Below are positions 17,474-26,608 of a stretch of DNA of 64,000 bases, piece by piece. Position numbers and translations under genes: made by a program. How positions within the stretch are numbered: position 1 is the first letter of the stretch; each line of letters starts with the position of its first letter. The notes under the pieces were generated by a model that worked only from the letters and a program-made list of their open reading frames with translations, was not told the DNA's origin and did no database searches. This stretch comes from DATFVJ01 sp963851085 (lineage in GTDB: Bacteria; Actinomycetota; Actinomycetes; Streptosporangiales; Streptosporangiaceae): contig CAWKNX010000018.1 in the NCBI GenBank assembly GCA_963851085.1, positions 496,001 to 560,000 on the forward strand, written 5' to 3'.

Positions 17474-18110
17474 TCATGCGACCAGGCGATATTCGTTGAT
17501 CAGGCCACCGGTGAAGTCCGATCCCCGGTCGCGGATCATGAACTTCATCCGCTCTGCCCGTTCGCCGAGGTCCATGATCAGGTTGCGGGCCTGCTGGCTG
17601 GTCCATTCCCCAGTGGGGTGCAGCGTGACGGCGAGGATGCGGATGCGCCGGGTCGCGTGCTCGATCACGGTCAGGACGTAGGCTTGGGTGCCGTCGGGCA
17701 GGCCGACGCTGAAGAAGTCGCAGGCCAGGATCGCCTCGGCCTGGCAGCGCAGGAACTGCGACCAGGTCGGCCCGGTCCGCCGCGGCGCGGGGCCGGTGCC
17801 GTTGGTCTTGAGGATCTCCCATACGGTCGACGCCGAGACTCGCACTCCCAGGCCGGCCAGCTCACCGTGGATCCTGCGGTAGCCCCACTCGGCGTTCTCC
17901 CGGGCCAGCCGGCGGACCAGGGCTTTGATGTTGCGGTGGGTGGCCGGCCGGCCGGTCCTGCCGCGCATGGACCGCGCCCAGCGGCGCCGGACGATGTCGC
18001 GGTGCCAGTGCACGATCGTGTCCGGGGTGACCAGCAGCCGCAGTCCCTGGCGGCGCACTTTGGGTATCACGCCGAGCAGTGCCGCGAGCAGGGCCCGGTC
18101 CGCCTGCGCG
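17474..18110 (-). pseudogene. Integrase-core transposase with in-frame internal deletion
   Basis: The frame runs RALLAALLGVIPKVRRQGLRLLVTPDTIVHWHRDIVRRRW, ENAEWGYRRIHGELAGLG and ILACDFFSVGLPDGTQAYVLTVIEH (first Asp), then MKFMIRDRGSDFT (second Asp), and jumps straight into GGLINEYRLVA and the stop. In intact relatives roughly 90-100 residues, including the catalytic Glu and the HRPHR motif, lie between those two points. The N-terminus is also missing beyond about 18110. The longer frame upstream of 18110 is the reverse of the IS110 tail and not part of this gene. Confidence 0.65.
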
Positions 18111-18290
18111 GGAACCGGCGGATCAATCACGCCATCCACTTGGCCGCGGTCACCCAGATCCGGCACCGGCACAGCGACGGCCGCGTCTATTACGACAAGA
18201 AAGTGGCCGAGGGCAAGACCCACAAAGAGGCACTCCGCTGCCGCGATCCGCCGCGAGGCTATTGGCATCCGGCGTGAGCTTCATCGCGTC
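18110..18290 (+). pseudogene. IS110-family transposase, C-terminal fragment
   Basis: GNRRINHAIHLAAVTQIRHRHSDGRVYYDKKVAEGKTHKEALRC is split over this stretch, the transposase_20-type C-terminal end of IS110 enzymes, including the conserved NHAIHxAA and YYxxKxAEGK motifs. It is separated from its N-terminal piece at 17332 by the rve-type IS. Confidence 0.65.
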
Positions 18291-18704
18291 ATTAGGCGAA
18301 TCCCTGAAGAACCCGCGCGGGGGCGAAGGGCGGCACCGATGGCCTGGAGTGCCTGCGCCCAGTCCTCATCGGTGAGGAAGACCTGGGCTACATTCCCGGT
18401 CATCACCGCAAGATCGGAACCGGCGGTGCTCCCGCGGCGCTGGCGTGGATCCAGGTGACGGCAGTTTTCCTGTCTTCGACTTCGCCGCGTCCAGGGCGGC
18501 CGCCGCCGGGTCGGCGGCTACGACGGCCCGGCCGGTGGCGGCAAGCAGGATCGCCAGGCTTCCCGTCCCGCAGCCAATATCCAGCACGCGTTCAGCCCCC
18601 AGTTCGCCTGCGATGCGGACGTCGGCGGGCAGATCATCGCGAGGTCCGTCGAACGAGTCGTAGAGCGGTGCGAGGCGAGAGTGCGCGAAGATCGCATCAG
18701 GCAC
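18290..18704 (-). pseudogene. Frameshifted class I SAM-dependent methyltransferase
   Basis: From GTG 18704: DAIFAHSRLAPLYDSFDGPRDDL, ELGAERVLDIGCGTGSLAILLA (SAM-binding motif I) and AVVAADPAAAALDAAKSK (motif II). The frame then shifts: VTWIHA and, in yet another frame, LAVMTGNVAQVFLTDEDWAQALQA are readable down to about 18330. The homologous protein would continue another 100 residues. It has at least two frameshifts and no usable C-terminus. The substrate is unknown. Confidence 0.6.
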
Positions 18705-19124
18705 CGTGCGACCGTACCCACCGGCCAAGCTCCCCAGCGACAGGATTTTCGCCGCGATCAGACCAGGCTCGTCCTGCCAAGCGCCGCCTGGGCTGCGGCT
18801 GCGGCGCACACCGCCGCCGATCTGAACGCGGAGCGGAGTGCGACGGCATAGCCCGCGCCGTGCGCAGATCTGGATGATCGTCGGGCTATGGTTCGTGTCG
18901 TTCACGGTCCCGGCTGACGTTGGGCGTCGGCTGACTGGCGCTGTCGCCGTGGAGATCACGCGGATGTTCGGGGATCAGCTGGGTTATCCGCAGCTCATCA
19001 TGGTGGATCCCCGGGAGCGCCCTCGCTGAGGTGGCCCGTCCCTGGGCGCAGGTTCGCGGGCCGTCTGTCGCCCTGGGCGGGAGTTGCGGGCAGGAGCGGG
19101 GCCACATGGATGCCTTCCAGGGGA
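18705..19124. other. Intergenic, no gene seen
   Basis: No supported gene; frames on both strands are short and low-complexity. Confidence 0.4.
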
Positions 19125-19385
19125 TTAGCCGTTATCGCCCCGGACGCCGATACCGGCTGTGATGACCCGCACACTCATGAAGAGTGACGAGCCCTTGGCG
19201 GTGCAGGCAGCGAGATCCCAGAAGGCATGGTCTGCTGTGCTCCTGCCGGGCGGGTAGACCCTGAGCAGGAAAGCCGTGCGCTTGCTCGCGCTAGGGCAGC
19301 TGCCGGTTACGGCATTGCCGTATGCCAGCATCGCGTGAGCTGTGGCTCCGGGGGCGAGCCGGACGATGCGTGCCTTGACGGTGTG
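19125..19385 (-). pseudogene. C-terminal fragment of a DUF4232 protein
   Basis: ARIVRLAPGATAHAMLAYGN, CPSASKRTAFLLRVYPPG and FWDLAACTA followed by a beta strand and VRVITAGIG. These are the 'LxPGxxAxAxL', 'LRVYPPG' and C-terminal Cys features of DUF4232, a domain of secreted actinomycete lipoproteins. The signal/lipobox half is missing: upstream (from about 19390) the opposite strand carries a PIN-domain fragment. Two broken genes are therefore joined tail-first here. Confidence 0.55.
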
Positions 19386-19397
19386 ACCGGGTCGGAC

Positions 19398-19727
19398 ACC
19401 ATGGCCGGGCGGGCGGCGAAGGCGATCAAGGTGCTCGGCAAATACAGCAGCGACTTGCGCCCGGGTAGTGCGGCCACGTTCGCCGACGGTACAACGCTTG
19501 AAGTGTTTCTCGACGATCCCGGCCATGAACGCAAGGCCAATCCCGACGAGGAGTTGCTGAGCAGCGCTACGGTCATGCGGCGAGTGATCGGGCGCCCAGT
19601 CAGGATCGTGACTGGGGACCTGGGGATGCAGCTGCGGGCGGACGCGCTCGGGCTAGGTCATGCCGATATGCCGGAAAAGTACGCCAAGGACGCCCAGCGC
19701 CGCGCGGCCTCAGATACGGCAACCTAG
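19398..19727 (+). pseudogene. C-terminal part of a PIN-domain protein
   Basis: AGRAAKAIKVLGKYSSDLRPGSAATFADGTTLEVFLDD, ELLSSATVMRRVIGRPVRIVTGDLGMQLRADALGLGHADMPEKYAK. The segment VRIVTGDLGMQLRAxALG is the C-terminal PIN signature (the Asp binds metal) of larger PIN proteins. The N-terminal half with the first acidic residues is missing and replaced by unrelated sequence. ATG 19398 could start a small protein, but it would lack half the active site. Confidence 0.5.
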
Positions 19728-19856
19728 ATATCGAGGGTGACGGAGGAGAACTAGGGAGCGGCGTCCACGCCGCTCAGATCCAAGATCACCGTGCCATCAG
19801 CCCTGGTGAAGAGGGCTCGGTGCGTGCTTCTTTCCGGACGAGGCGATCTGCCCAGT

Positions 19857-20220
19857 CTAGGTTTGGATCAGGAAGCTGACAACGGTGGCCTCTGGCGGGG
19901 GCAGCGCGAAGAAGCGATCCGAGCGCGCTCTCTGCACGAAGGTCTGAAGCTGGGCGACGGTCCAGACCCTGCGGCTCTTGCGCACGAGGCGGGGAGGGTG
20001 CGCGTCGTTGACGACGTTGCGTTTGGCCCAGCCCCAGGCCACGACGTCCTCCCAGGCCCGGTGCAGCATGCGGTGGGCGTTGACGACCGTCTTGGGTTCC
20101 AGGCCCGGCCGCGGTCGCTTCGGCGCGGCCTTGCCGGTGTCCTCGGTCGCGCGCCGACGTGGCTTCTTGACCTCGATGGACTGTCCGAGCGCGGGATCGT
20201 CCTCGCCGTGCTGGCGGTAG
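19857..20220 (-). pseudogene. Internal fragment of a tyrosine integrase
   Basis: A continuous frame reads EPKTVVNAHRMLHRAWEDVVAWGWAKRNVVNDAHPPRL and VWTVAQLQTFVQRARSDRFFAL, the core-binding (SAM-like) domain and entry to the catalytic domain of phage-type integrases. It has neither N-terminus nor catalytic residues. It is a different integrase from the one at 8765. It ends next to the palindromic repeat at 20229. Confidence 0.6.
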
Positions 20221-20228
20221 CACTACTA

Positions 20229-20295
20229 GATCAAGAGCGGCGCCGCTGTGCGGCGCCACTGGCCCGGCGTCAGCGCCGCGCTCAACCTCCGAAGG
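20229..20295. repeat. Palindromic repeat, copy 2
   Basis: GGCGCCGC - TGT - GCGGCGCC (20239-20257) with GATCAAG before and CTGGCCCGG after, as in copy 1 at 2083-2150. The loop base content differs, but the stems are identical. Confidence 0.55.
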
Positions 20296-21255
20296 CACGC
20301 GCGGCCCACGCCAGGCCACGCCGCAAGACTCACCAGATCAGCACAGCTCATTGGTCACGCCAACCAGATACGTGCTACTGGCCCGGTCTTTCCCTCGGTC
20401 GGTCTCAGCTCGCAGTAGCCATGCGCCGCGTCAGTGCAGCCCGCGCGTTTGAGAAGCCCGGGGCGCGCCCCCGACCCCGGCGCGGAGTCCCCTGCCATGC
20501 CCAGCGGCGGTGCCCGAAGGGGTCCGCCCCGATTCGGCAGGCTCGACCCCTCCGCCTAACGCGGCGGCCGTGCCATCGCTTCGATGAAACCCGCGAGGGG
20601 AGACCCCGCACCCCCGGCTTGACGATGACCACCTGGTCCACGATGACGCGCTCGACACGATCGGGGAAGGTGCAAGGAACTCCCGATTCCCGCCGCCTGG
20701 CAATTATGGATCGCCTCCGGATGGCTTCAAGCCCGTCCATGGCCGCAGCACAACCGCCACCGGTCAAAGTGCCTGGTCAACGTACACGCAAAGACGGGCG
20801 GGCCTTGACTCCCTTCTCCGACTCACATGTTTGGCGGCGATCAGGGAATGGGGAGGTCTGGCAGAAGGACCACCAGCCGGGCGCCAGTCCGCGCCCGTTG
20901 CGTGCCGCGGCCTGAGAAAATGTCAGAAGGTACCTGCACATTCCCTGTCGTGGACACTACCCGACTCGCTGATTGTGGCGACCGGCGCCGGGCCGATCGT
21001 AGGGCTCCCCTGCGGTCACCGGTCACTGGTGCGGCTGTGTTGCGGCTGGCGCGGGAAAGGGCCCCGCTGAACTGCCCCGCCCACCCGGTAGGACAGCCTG
21101 GCCACTAGGCACGGCCAGACGACAAAAGGGCAAGCCAGCCGACTTAAGCCATAGAGCCGAGGCCAAAGGTCACGAAAGATTGAGGTAGAACGTCCAGCCC
21201 GACAGGGATCTTCGGCTCTTATCGCTCAAGGCCGCAACTCAGCTAAGCTTTTGCT
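20296..21255. other. Nearly 1 kb without a supported gene
   Basis: Several long frames exist on both strands, none with recognisable motifs. AT content rises from about 21100, leading into the three-gene operon, so its promoter probably lies at 21150-21250. Confidence 0.4.
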
Positions 21256-22014
21256 ATGACTTTGGCAGTTGGGCTTATCGTATGGCCGCCGGAGGCAAAG
21301 ACGCTCGTTCCAACCGCCATAACTGAGACGGTAGACGGACAAATCAAACTAGACCCAGACGAGCTGGTCGAGCACCTCTTTGACCCGCTGTACAAACCCG
21401 TTGTACAGCAGTCGATAAGAGACGGAACGTTTTACTTGGACATACGCCGCACTGCACCTTCACGGTCCTTGCAAAGTGCGGCAGACGAATTCTTGACGAT
21501 TTGGTACACCCGGCGTCAAAACAGTTATGCAGAAGCGAACAAGAAGTTCGAGGTATATGGCGTCGCATCCCTGGAATCAGTAAGCCCTCAAGAGCGCACT
21601 CCCACGACCCGGGCTGCTTTACATCACAACACGTCACACTATTCCCCAACGCTATACCTGGTGGTCGTCGGCAACCAGCTCGATCTACCTCACCGTCATT
21701 CTATAGGCTACATCATCGTACCCTCGACTCCCGATCAAAGTGTTAAGACACATTTGCACGCCCCGATTATGCCTGGGCGTGTGCGCATAATGGCCCCGGT
21801 GAAGTATATGGTCTGGGGTGCACTTGTCGTCCCGTTCTTGGGAGTCTTTGTCTTTTTTGATATTTCTCCCACGAATGACGCTGGCGGCTTTTGGTCACGT
21901 CTCGGCGACTACGTGGTTACCAATCTGCAATTTGCGGTAGTATTCGCCTTCATCGGCGCTGTCGGCGGATTCTGTACTGGAATGTTTGTTGCTATGAGGG
22001 GGAGGAGGTCCTAA
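21256..22014 (+). CDS. Hypothetical protein with C-terminal membrane hairpin
   Basis: 252 residues, not recognised. Residues 1-185 are soluble, with mixed alpha/beta character and an IVPSTPDQSVKTH turn. Two hydrophobic segments follow, about 188-206 (MVWGALVVPFLGVFVFF) and 223-246 (LQFAVVFAFIGAVGGFCTGMFV), so a large cytosolic or external domain would be held to the membrane by a hairpin. It is the first gene of a tight three-gene operon, noticeably AT-richer than the surroundings. The ATG at 21256 has no obvious ribosome-binding site, so a leaderless start is possible. Confidence 0.65.
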   Translation: MTLAVGLIVWPPEAKTLVPTAITETVDGQIKLDPDELVEHLFDPLYKPVVQQSIRDGTFYLDIRRTAPSRSLQSAADEFLTIWYTRRQNSYAEANKKFEVYGVASLESVSPQERTPTTRAALHHNTSHYSPTLYLVVVGNQLDLPHRHSIGYIIVPSTPDQSVKTHLHAPIMPGRVRIMAPVKYMVWGALVVPFLGVFVFFDISPTNDAGGFWSRLGDYVVTNLQFAVVFAFIGAVGGFCTGMFVAMRGRRS

Positions 22015-22021
22015 ATTCGCA

Positions 22022-22348
22022 ATGCCATCCTGGTTTTCGGGTGACTTGGGGTCCCTGATCGATGCCGTCATAATAGGCGCTGTGATCCTTGTCTATACAA
22101 CTATCACAGGAACTGGGGGCCTCTGCCTCCACGGCAGCATTAATTTCGCTCTCAAGCATGAGTGGAGGCGCGCTGGCGTGCGAGGGCTGTATAGCCTGGT
22201 CGTGGCGGCTGGTGTACTAGCCTTTATGGCCGTAGTTTTCCCAAGCGACACGCATCGACTGACATCTTGGCTCGCCTGGATATGTGTGCCCACCCCATAT
22301 GTATTGGGCTTTTTCGGCCAATTCATCGTGCCTGGTGACTGGGGATAA
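22022..22348 (+). CDS. Small three-helix membrane protein
   Basis: 108 residues, not recognised. Hydrophobic segments at about 11-31, 51-72 and 82-103. An AGGAGG ribosome-binding site lies in the end of the preceding gene, and only seven bases separate the two. It ends two bases before the next start. Probable subunit of a membrane assembly with its neighbours; function unknown. Confidence 0.65.
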   Translation: MPSWFSGDLGSLIDAVIIGAVILVYTTITGTGGLCLHGSINFALKHEWRRAGVRGLYSLVVAAGVLAFMAVVFPSDTHRLTSWLAWICVPTPYVLGFFGQFIVPGDWG

Positions 22349-22350
22349 AA

Positions 22351-22848
22351 ATGCCTGAGAACATTTGGTTGTGTGCCATCTACGGCAAGGTCGCACGTTT
22401 CCACGAGTTGGCCCGAGCGGCTGTGCCTATTCAACCCACCGGGGCGGTGTCTATAAACGGGCCGTTTCTCATTGAACTGTTGTTTGGCGATTCGTATGCT
22501 GCTTTTGCCGAGCGTGCGGTACGCACTGAGCGGTTTGTCTCTATGCTCGTGCCAGACGCTGCTACGAACGTTGACACATTCGACACCTTGGCCCAGTCTT
22601 TCCTGGGTGCTGCATATTCGCGGGTGATTGAGGAAGGCGAGACTCCGAAAGATCCACCGGACTTCTACGGGATACGTGCGCCAGCATCCGAATCTACCAA
22701 CGGATGGCCCGTTTACTTCTTCGCTGTCGGAAGGGGACTAAAACTTCCTGAAGAAGCCCACCGGGGAAAGGTTGCCCTACCGAGCCGCTCGCGGCCAAAC
22801 GCAGCCCGCAAGTCCGTAGGATCCCGGTTGCCTTGGCGCAGAAAGTAG
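22351..22848 (+). CDS. Hypothetical soluble protein, C-terminus probably replaced
   Basis: 165 residues. The first 140 look like a folded alpha/beta protein (IWLCAIYGKVARFHELARAAV, FLIELLFGDSYAAFAERAV, GWPVYFFAVGRGL). The final 25 (RSRPNAARKSVGSRLPWRRK) are low-complexity and coincide with the onset of a minus-strand gene fragment, so the original C-terminus may have been cut by a rearrangement near 22770. It is translationally coupled to the membrane gene before it. No family recognised. Confidence 0.55.
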   Translation: MPENIWLCAIYGKVARFHELARAAVPIQPTGAVSINGPFLIELLFGDSYAAFAERAVRTERFVSMLVPDAATNVDTFDTLAQSFLGAAYSRVIEEGETPKDPPDFYGIRAPASESTNGWPVYFFAVGRGLKLPEEAHRGKVALPSRSRPNAARKSVGSRLPWRRK

Positions 22849-22912
22849 GTCCAATATTCCACGGCCTTTGAATTGTTCCCGGTGCACTCCAACCAGCCAT
22901 ACACCGGCACGA
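22750..22912 (-). pseudogene. Unidentified gene fragment
   Basis: A short frame VYGWLECTGNNSKAVEYWTYFLRQGNRDPTDLRAAFG has protein-like composition and a possible N-terminus outside the hairpin of neighbouring frames, but only about 50 residues are seen. Not recognised. Confidence 0.25.
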
Positions 22913-22959
22913 CCGCGACCGCCGACGGCTAGTCATGGAGCCGTGACACGGACGGCTTC

Positions 22960-23271
22960 GGATACGCGCTGATCTGGCTGAACGGCCCGAATATCCAGGC
23001 GCTGTTCTACCGGGACGGGAGGCCGATGTGGGTTTCTGATGTGCTGCCGGGCAATGTTCATGACCTGGCCGCGGCGCGGGAGAAGGTCCTGGCGGTGCTG
23101 CGGCCGTTCCTGTTGCTGCGGTCGGCGCGCTGCCTGGGCGAGCGCGGCTTCGCGCTTTTGACCCAGCGCTGGCAAACCCTCCAGCATGTCACCGCCAGTC
23201 CCGGGAAAATCGGTCTCATCGCCCGGGCCGCGCTGGTCCTGCTGCTATTCGAGCACAAGATGATCACATGA
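22960..23271 (+). pseudogene. IS5-type DDE transposase with in-frame internal deletion
   Basis: IQALFYRDGRPMWVSDVLPGNVHDLAAAREKVLAVL is the central DDE segment (Asp of SDVLPGNVHD). It then jumps in frame to LLRSARCLGERGFALLTQRWQTLQHVTASPGKIGLIARAALVLLLFEH, the family C-terminus with the catalytic Glu (LGERGFALL). About 50-60 residues between them, including the Y-x-G-x-G region with the second Asp, are missing. The N-terminus is also absent. Confidence 0.65.
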
Positions 23272-23293
23272 AAGTTGCTGAGAAAACCTCAGT

Positions 23294-23970
23294 GTGCCTA
23301 TGACCAGCATCGACACCAAAACCCGCGCTGAAGCCGCCGCCCACCCGGCCGCCATCTATGCGCGCATCAGCCAAGATCCCGGCAACACCCTGGAAGGCGC
23401 CCGTCGGCAGATCAGGAAAGCGCTCAGGCGAGTCGACGGCCCTGGTGGCGACTGGCAGATAAGCGGGCTGCCGGGCTCGCCAGTTGACCCGAAGCACCCG
23501 GGCGGGGAGCAGTGGCCGCCCGGCGTGTTCGTCGACCACGACATCTGCGCAGGTGGCGGGAATTGCCGCCGGGAGTATCGCCGGATGCAAGCTGCGGTGG
23601 AACGCGGCGAGGTCACGGTGGTCGTGTCCAAGGCGCTTGACCGGCTCTGGCACACGGTAGCGGAGACCGCGGAGGCGCTCGTCAAGATGCGCGCTGCGAA
23701 GATTCACCTGGAGTTGCTCGACACCGCGCCGCGCCTGGCTCTGGACGGGCGCCTCGTTCAGGTGTTCCCGGCCACCTGGGCAGGAGGGACCGATCCTGGC
23801 GCCGCCGCGCCGGCTGCGCTGACGGCCGTTCCCACAAGGACCGGCCGCATCCGCGAACGGTAGGCCACCCGGCACGGGCCACGCACCCGCGCGGAGATCC
23901 CCGCCGGGGCTGGCTACACGCAAAGCGGGACGTACGGTGCGCCGCGCACCATCAGTGCGGTGCTGCACCA
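23294..23970 (+). pseudogene. Serine recombinase/resolvase, truncated
   Basis: AAIYARISQDPGNTLEGARRQI carries the Y-A-R-x-S nucleophile motif. FVDHDICAGGGNCRREYRRMQAAVERGEVTVVVSKALDRLWHT follows, the DxDxSA-type and YRRMxxAVxxGxVxxVxxxxxDRL motifs of large serine integrases, although DRL normally follows W/K and the Ser-Ala motif is altered. The frame ends at 23861; in another frame GYTQSGTYGAPRTISAVLHQ (recombinase domain) continues to about 23970. It is therefore frameshifted, and the long C-terminal zinc and coiled-coil regions are lacking. Confidence 0.6.
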
Positions 23971-24212
23971 GCGCAGCCGTGGCATGAGGGATGACCCTGC
24001 GCCGGCTGGCCGGTCACGGTGCGGGCGGAGCGGGCCGCCCGGTAGGTCAGGAGACGCGCGCCGGGAGATTGACGCTCTGCTGCCGTTGGCTGGGGTCGCC
24101 TGCGGCCAGCGTGCGCATGGGACAAAAGGCCCTGTTTCCGCCGGGCCATCCCGGTCAGTGTGATGGGCAGACCGGGAGGGCTGCCTGCAGCGCTCAGCGA
24201 GAGGACGGCATC

Positions 24213-24541
24213 ATGGCCAGCACAGAGCAAGGCGGTATGGCCGAAGGCGCCAGCCGGGTCATCGAGTCGGCACGCGAGGCCGAGGAGTCCACGTGCGGGC
24301 CGTGCGGAAGTTCCTCGACACCGTCGACAGCGTCTTCCCCGACGTGGGCGAGGATCGGCCTCGCGGCAAGGTCATCGAGGCGGCATTCGAGATGGCGGAG
24401 CAACTGGCCGGTTCATGGAACCAGGTCGCGGAGAAGATCCTGAAGGCAACCAGTGACGCGCTGGCTCAGACCAAGAACGCTGCCCGGCTCGCCGAGATAG
24501 CGGACCGCACGCGCCGCTGGGCGGTTGAGGCCCCGCTGTAG
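24213..24541 (+). CDS. Small helical protein, probably frameshifted
   Basis: ATG 24213 reads MASTEQGGMAEGASRVIESAREAEEST; at about 24290 the coherent protein moves to another frame: AVRKFLDTVDSVFPDVGEDRPRGKVIEAAFEMAEQLAGSWNQVAEKIL. Together they give about 109 residues, all amphipathic helix. If the frame is intact in the organism, a separate GTG start at 24293 gives 82 residues. No family is named; such small helical proteins are common as actinomycete storage- or granule-associated hypotheticals, which is speculation. Confidence 0.5.
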
Positions 24542-24704
24542 AGGTCCACGGACACTCCCCGCATGAACCCCTCGAAAGCAAACTCGCCGGCCAGGCCACG
24601 GCGCCAACAGTCGTTGTCACCGGCGGCAACCGGGGATCGGGTACGCCGTGGTCCCAGGTCGGCAGCGGGCCCCGGTTACCGGATCCCCACGGAGGAGGCG
24701 CACG

Positions 24705-26552
24705 ATGACAGACCAGGCCTTTGAGGATCGGGCAAAGATCGGGCAATTGATTCGGGGAAGGACGCTCTGTGACGACCTGCGGCAGACGGCCGAGGAGCGC
24801 GGGGACGAACCGGCCTTCTCCGACCGGGCCGGCGGGCAATGGAAGACCCTGACGTGGTCGCAGACACGCCAGCGCGCGCTCGAGCTTGCCGCGGGTTTCG
24901 CCGCGGTCGGCTGCAGGCCCGGTGACCGGGTGGCGCTGATGCTGCCCAACCGGGTCGAACATGTCCTCGCCGACCTCGGTGCCCTGCACGCGGGCGCCGT
25001 ACCGGTGACCCTGTATGCCACCTTCGCGCCCGAGCAGGTGGCGTACGTCGCGGCGGACTGCGCGGCCCGGGTGGCCGTGCTCGACGGCGCGGACCAGCTG
25101 AGCCGGTGGCAGCCGGTGCTCGAGCGGCTGCCCAGGCTGCACAAGATCATCGTTCTCGACGCGGCGGGATGGGCGTCGGACGAGCTCTACATGACCTGGG
25201 CGGACTTCGAACGGCTCGGCGCCGAGCGGTACGCCGCGGACCCGGATGCCGTCGCCGGCCGGGTGGCCGCGATAGCGCCCAATGACCCGGTGACCCTGCT
25301 GTACAGCTCGGGAACCACCGGAAATCCCCAGGGCGTGGTGACCACCCACCGCAATGTGCTGTTCGAGACGGGCAGCCTGCATGTGGCCGGAGCCGTGCCC
25401 GCGGAATTCCGGTCGGTCTCCTACCTGCCGCTCGCGCACATCGCGGAGCGGGTGCTGACGATCTACGTGCCGATCCACGAGGCCGCGCACATCTACTTCT
25501 GCGCGGATCAGGGGGATCTTCCCGGCACGCTGCAGGACGTGCAGCCGACCTCGCTGTTCGGTGTGCCGCGGGTCTGGGAGAAGATGAAGGCCGGGATCGT
25601 GGCCCTGATGTCCGCGGAACAGGACGAGACGAAGAAGGCCGCCGTGGCGCGGGCCATGGACGCGGGCCGGGCGTACGTGGAGGGCTGCCAGTTCAGCCGC
25701 CAGGTGACGCCTGACGTGGCCGGGGCCTTCGAGCGTGCCGACGCTGAGGTGCTCGGGCCCATCCGGTCGCTGCTGGGCCTGGGCAAGGCGGTCACGGCAT
25801 TGTCCGCGGCCGCGCCGCTGCCCGCGGAGGTTGGCCGGTTCTTCGCCGGTCTCGGCATGACGATCCTCGACGTGTACGGGATGACCGAGACCACCGGGGC
25901 GGTGACCGCGAACACGCCCGACGCGTTCCGGCTCGGCACCGTGGGCCGGCCGTTGCCTGGCATGGAACTCAAGATCGCCGAAGACGGGGAGATCCTGGTC
26001 CGCGGCCCGGTCACCACCCCCGGCTATCTCGGGCCGCCGGAGGCGTCGGCCGGCCTGCTCGGCGCGGATGGCTGGCTGCACACCGGCGACATCGGCGCAC
26101 TCGACGCAGATCAGTTCCTCAGCGTGGTCGACCGTAAGAAGGAACTCATCATCACGGCCGGGGGAGAGAACATGTCCCCCACAGCCATCGAAGGCCTGCT
26201 GGTGGAGCACCCGCTGATCGGGCAGGCACTCGCCTTCGGCGACCGTCAGCCCTACGTGGTGGCGCTGCTCACCCTCGACGGCGAGGTGGCGCCGGCCTGG
26301 GCAAGGGCGCGTGGCATCGACGCCGGTTCGCTGGCGGAACTGGCCGCCCACCCCGCGGTGATCGAGGCCGTGGGGGAGGCGGTCGCCGCAGCGAACAGGC
26401 GGCTCGCCCGTGTTCAGCAGGTCAAACGCTGGGAGCTGCTGCCGGATGAGTGGACTGTGGAGAGCGAGGAGCTCACCCCGACGCTGAAGCTCAAGCGCCG
26501 CGTCATCCACGCCAAATACGCCGGCGTCATCGACTCGCTGTACGCCAGCTGA
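24705..26552 (+). CDS. Long-chain fatty-acid-CoA ligase (AMP-forming)
   Basis: 615 residues from ATG 24705, with a strong GGAGGAGG ribosome-binding site eight bases before. Adenylation motifs: LLYSSGTTGNPQGVV (about 199-213, P-loop), LPLAHIAER (about 246), YGMTETTG (about 391), GWLHTGDIG (about 456) and DRKKELIITAGGENMSP with the hinge and lysine-rich A8/A10 regions, ending TPTLKLKRR. The length and DRKKELI motif fit FadD15-type ligases that activate long fatty acids. It stands alone, between a small helical gene and a tRNA-like remnant, and looks intact with typical high-GC codon use. Confidence 0.9.
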   Translation: MTDQAFEDRAKIGQLIRGRTLCDDLRQTAEERGDEPAFSDRAGGQWKTLTWSQTRQRALELAAGFAAVGCRPGDRVALMLPNRVEHVLADLGALHAGAVPVTLYATFAPEQVAYVAADCAARVAVLDGADQLSRWQPVLERLPRLHKIIVLDAAGWASDELYMTWADFERLGAERYAADPDAVAGRVAAIAPNDPVTLLYSSGTTGNPQGVVTTHRNVLFETGSLHVAGAVPAEFRSVSYLPLAHIAERVLTIYVPIHEAAHIYFCADQGDLPGTLQDVQPTSLFGVPRVWEKMKAGIVALMSAEQDETKKAAVARAMDAGRAYVEGCQFSRQVTPDVAGAFERADAEVLGPIRSLLGLGKAVTALSAAAPLPAEVGRFFAGLGMTILDVYGMTETTGAVTANTPDAFRLGTVGRPLPGMELKIAEDGEILVRGPVTTPGYLGPPEASAGLLGADGWLHTGDIGALDADQFLSVVDRKKELIITAGGENMSPTAIEGLLVEHPLIGQALAFGDRQPYVVALLTLDGEVAPAWARARGIDAGSLAELAAHPAVIEAVGEAVAAANRRLARVQQVKRWELLPDEWTVESEELTPTLKLKRRVIHAKYAGVIDSLYAS

Positions 26553-26608
26553 CCGGCCCGGCCGCGCCAGTGGGTGCCTGCCAGGCTTGCGCCGCAAGCG
26601 TCCGGGCC

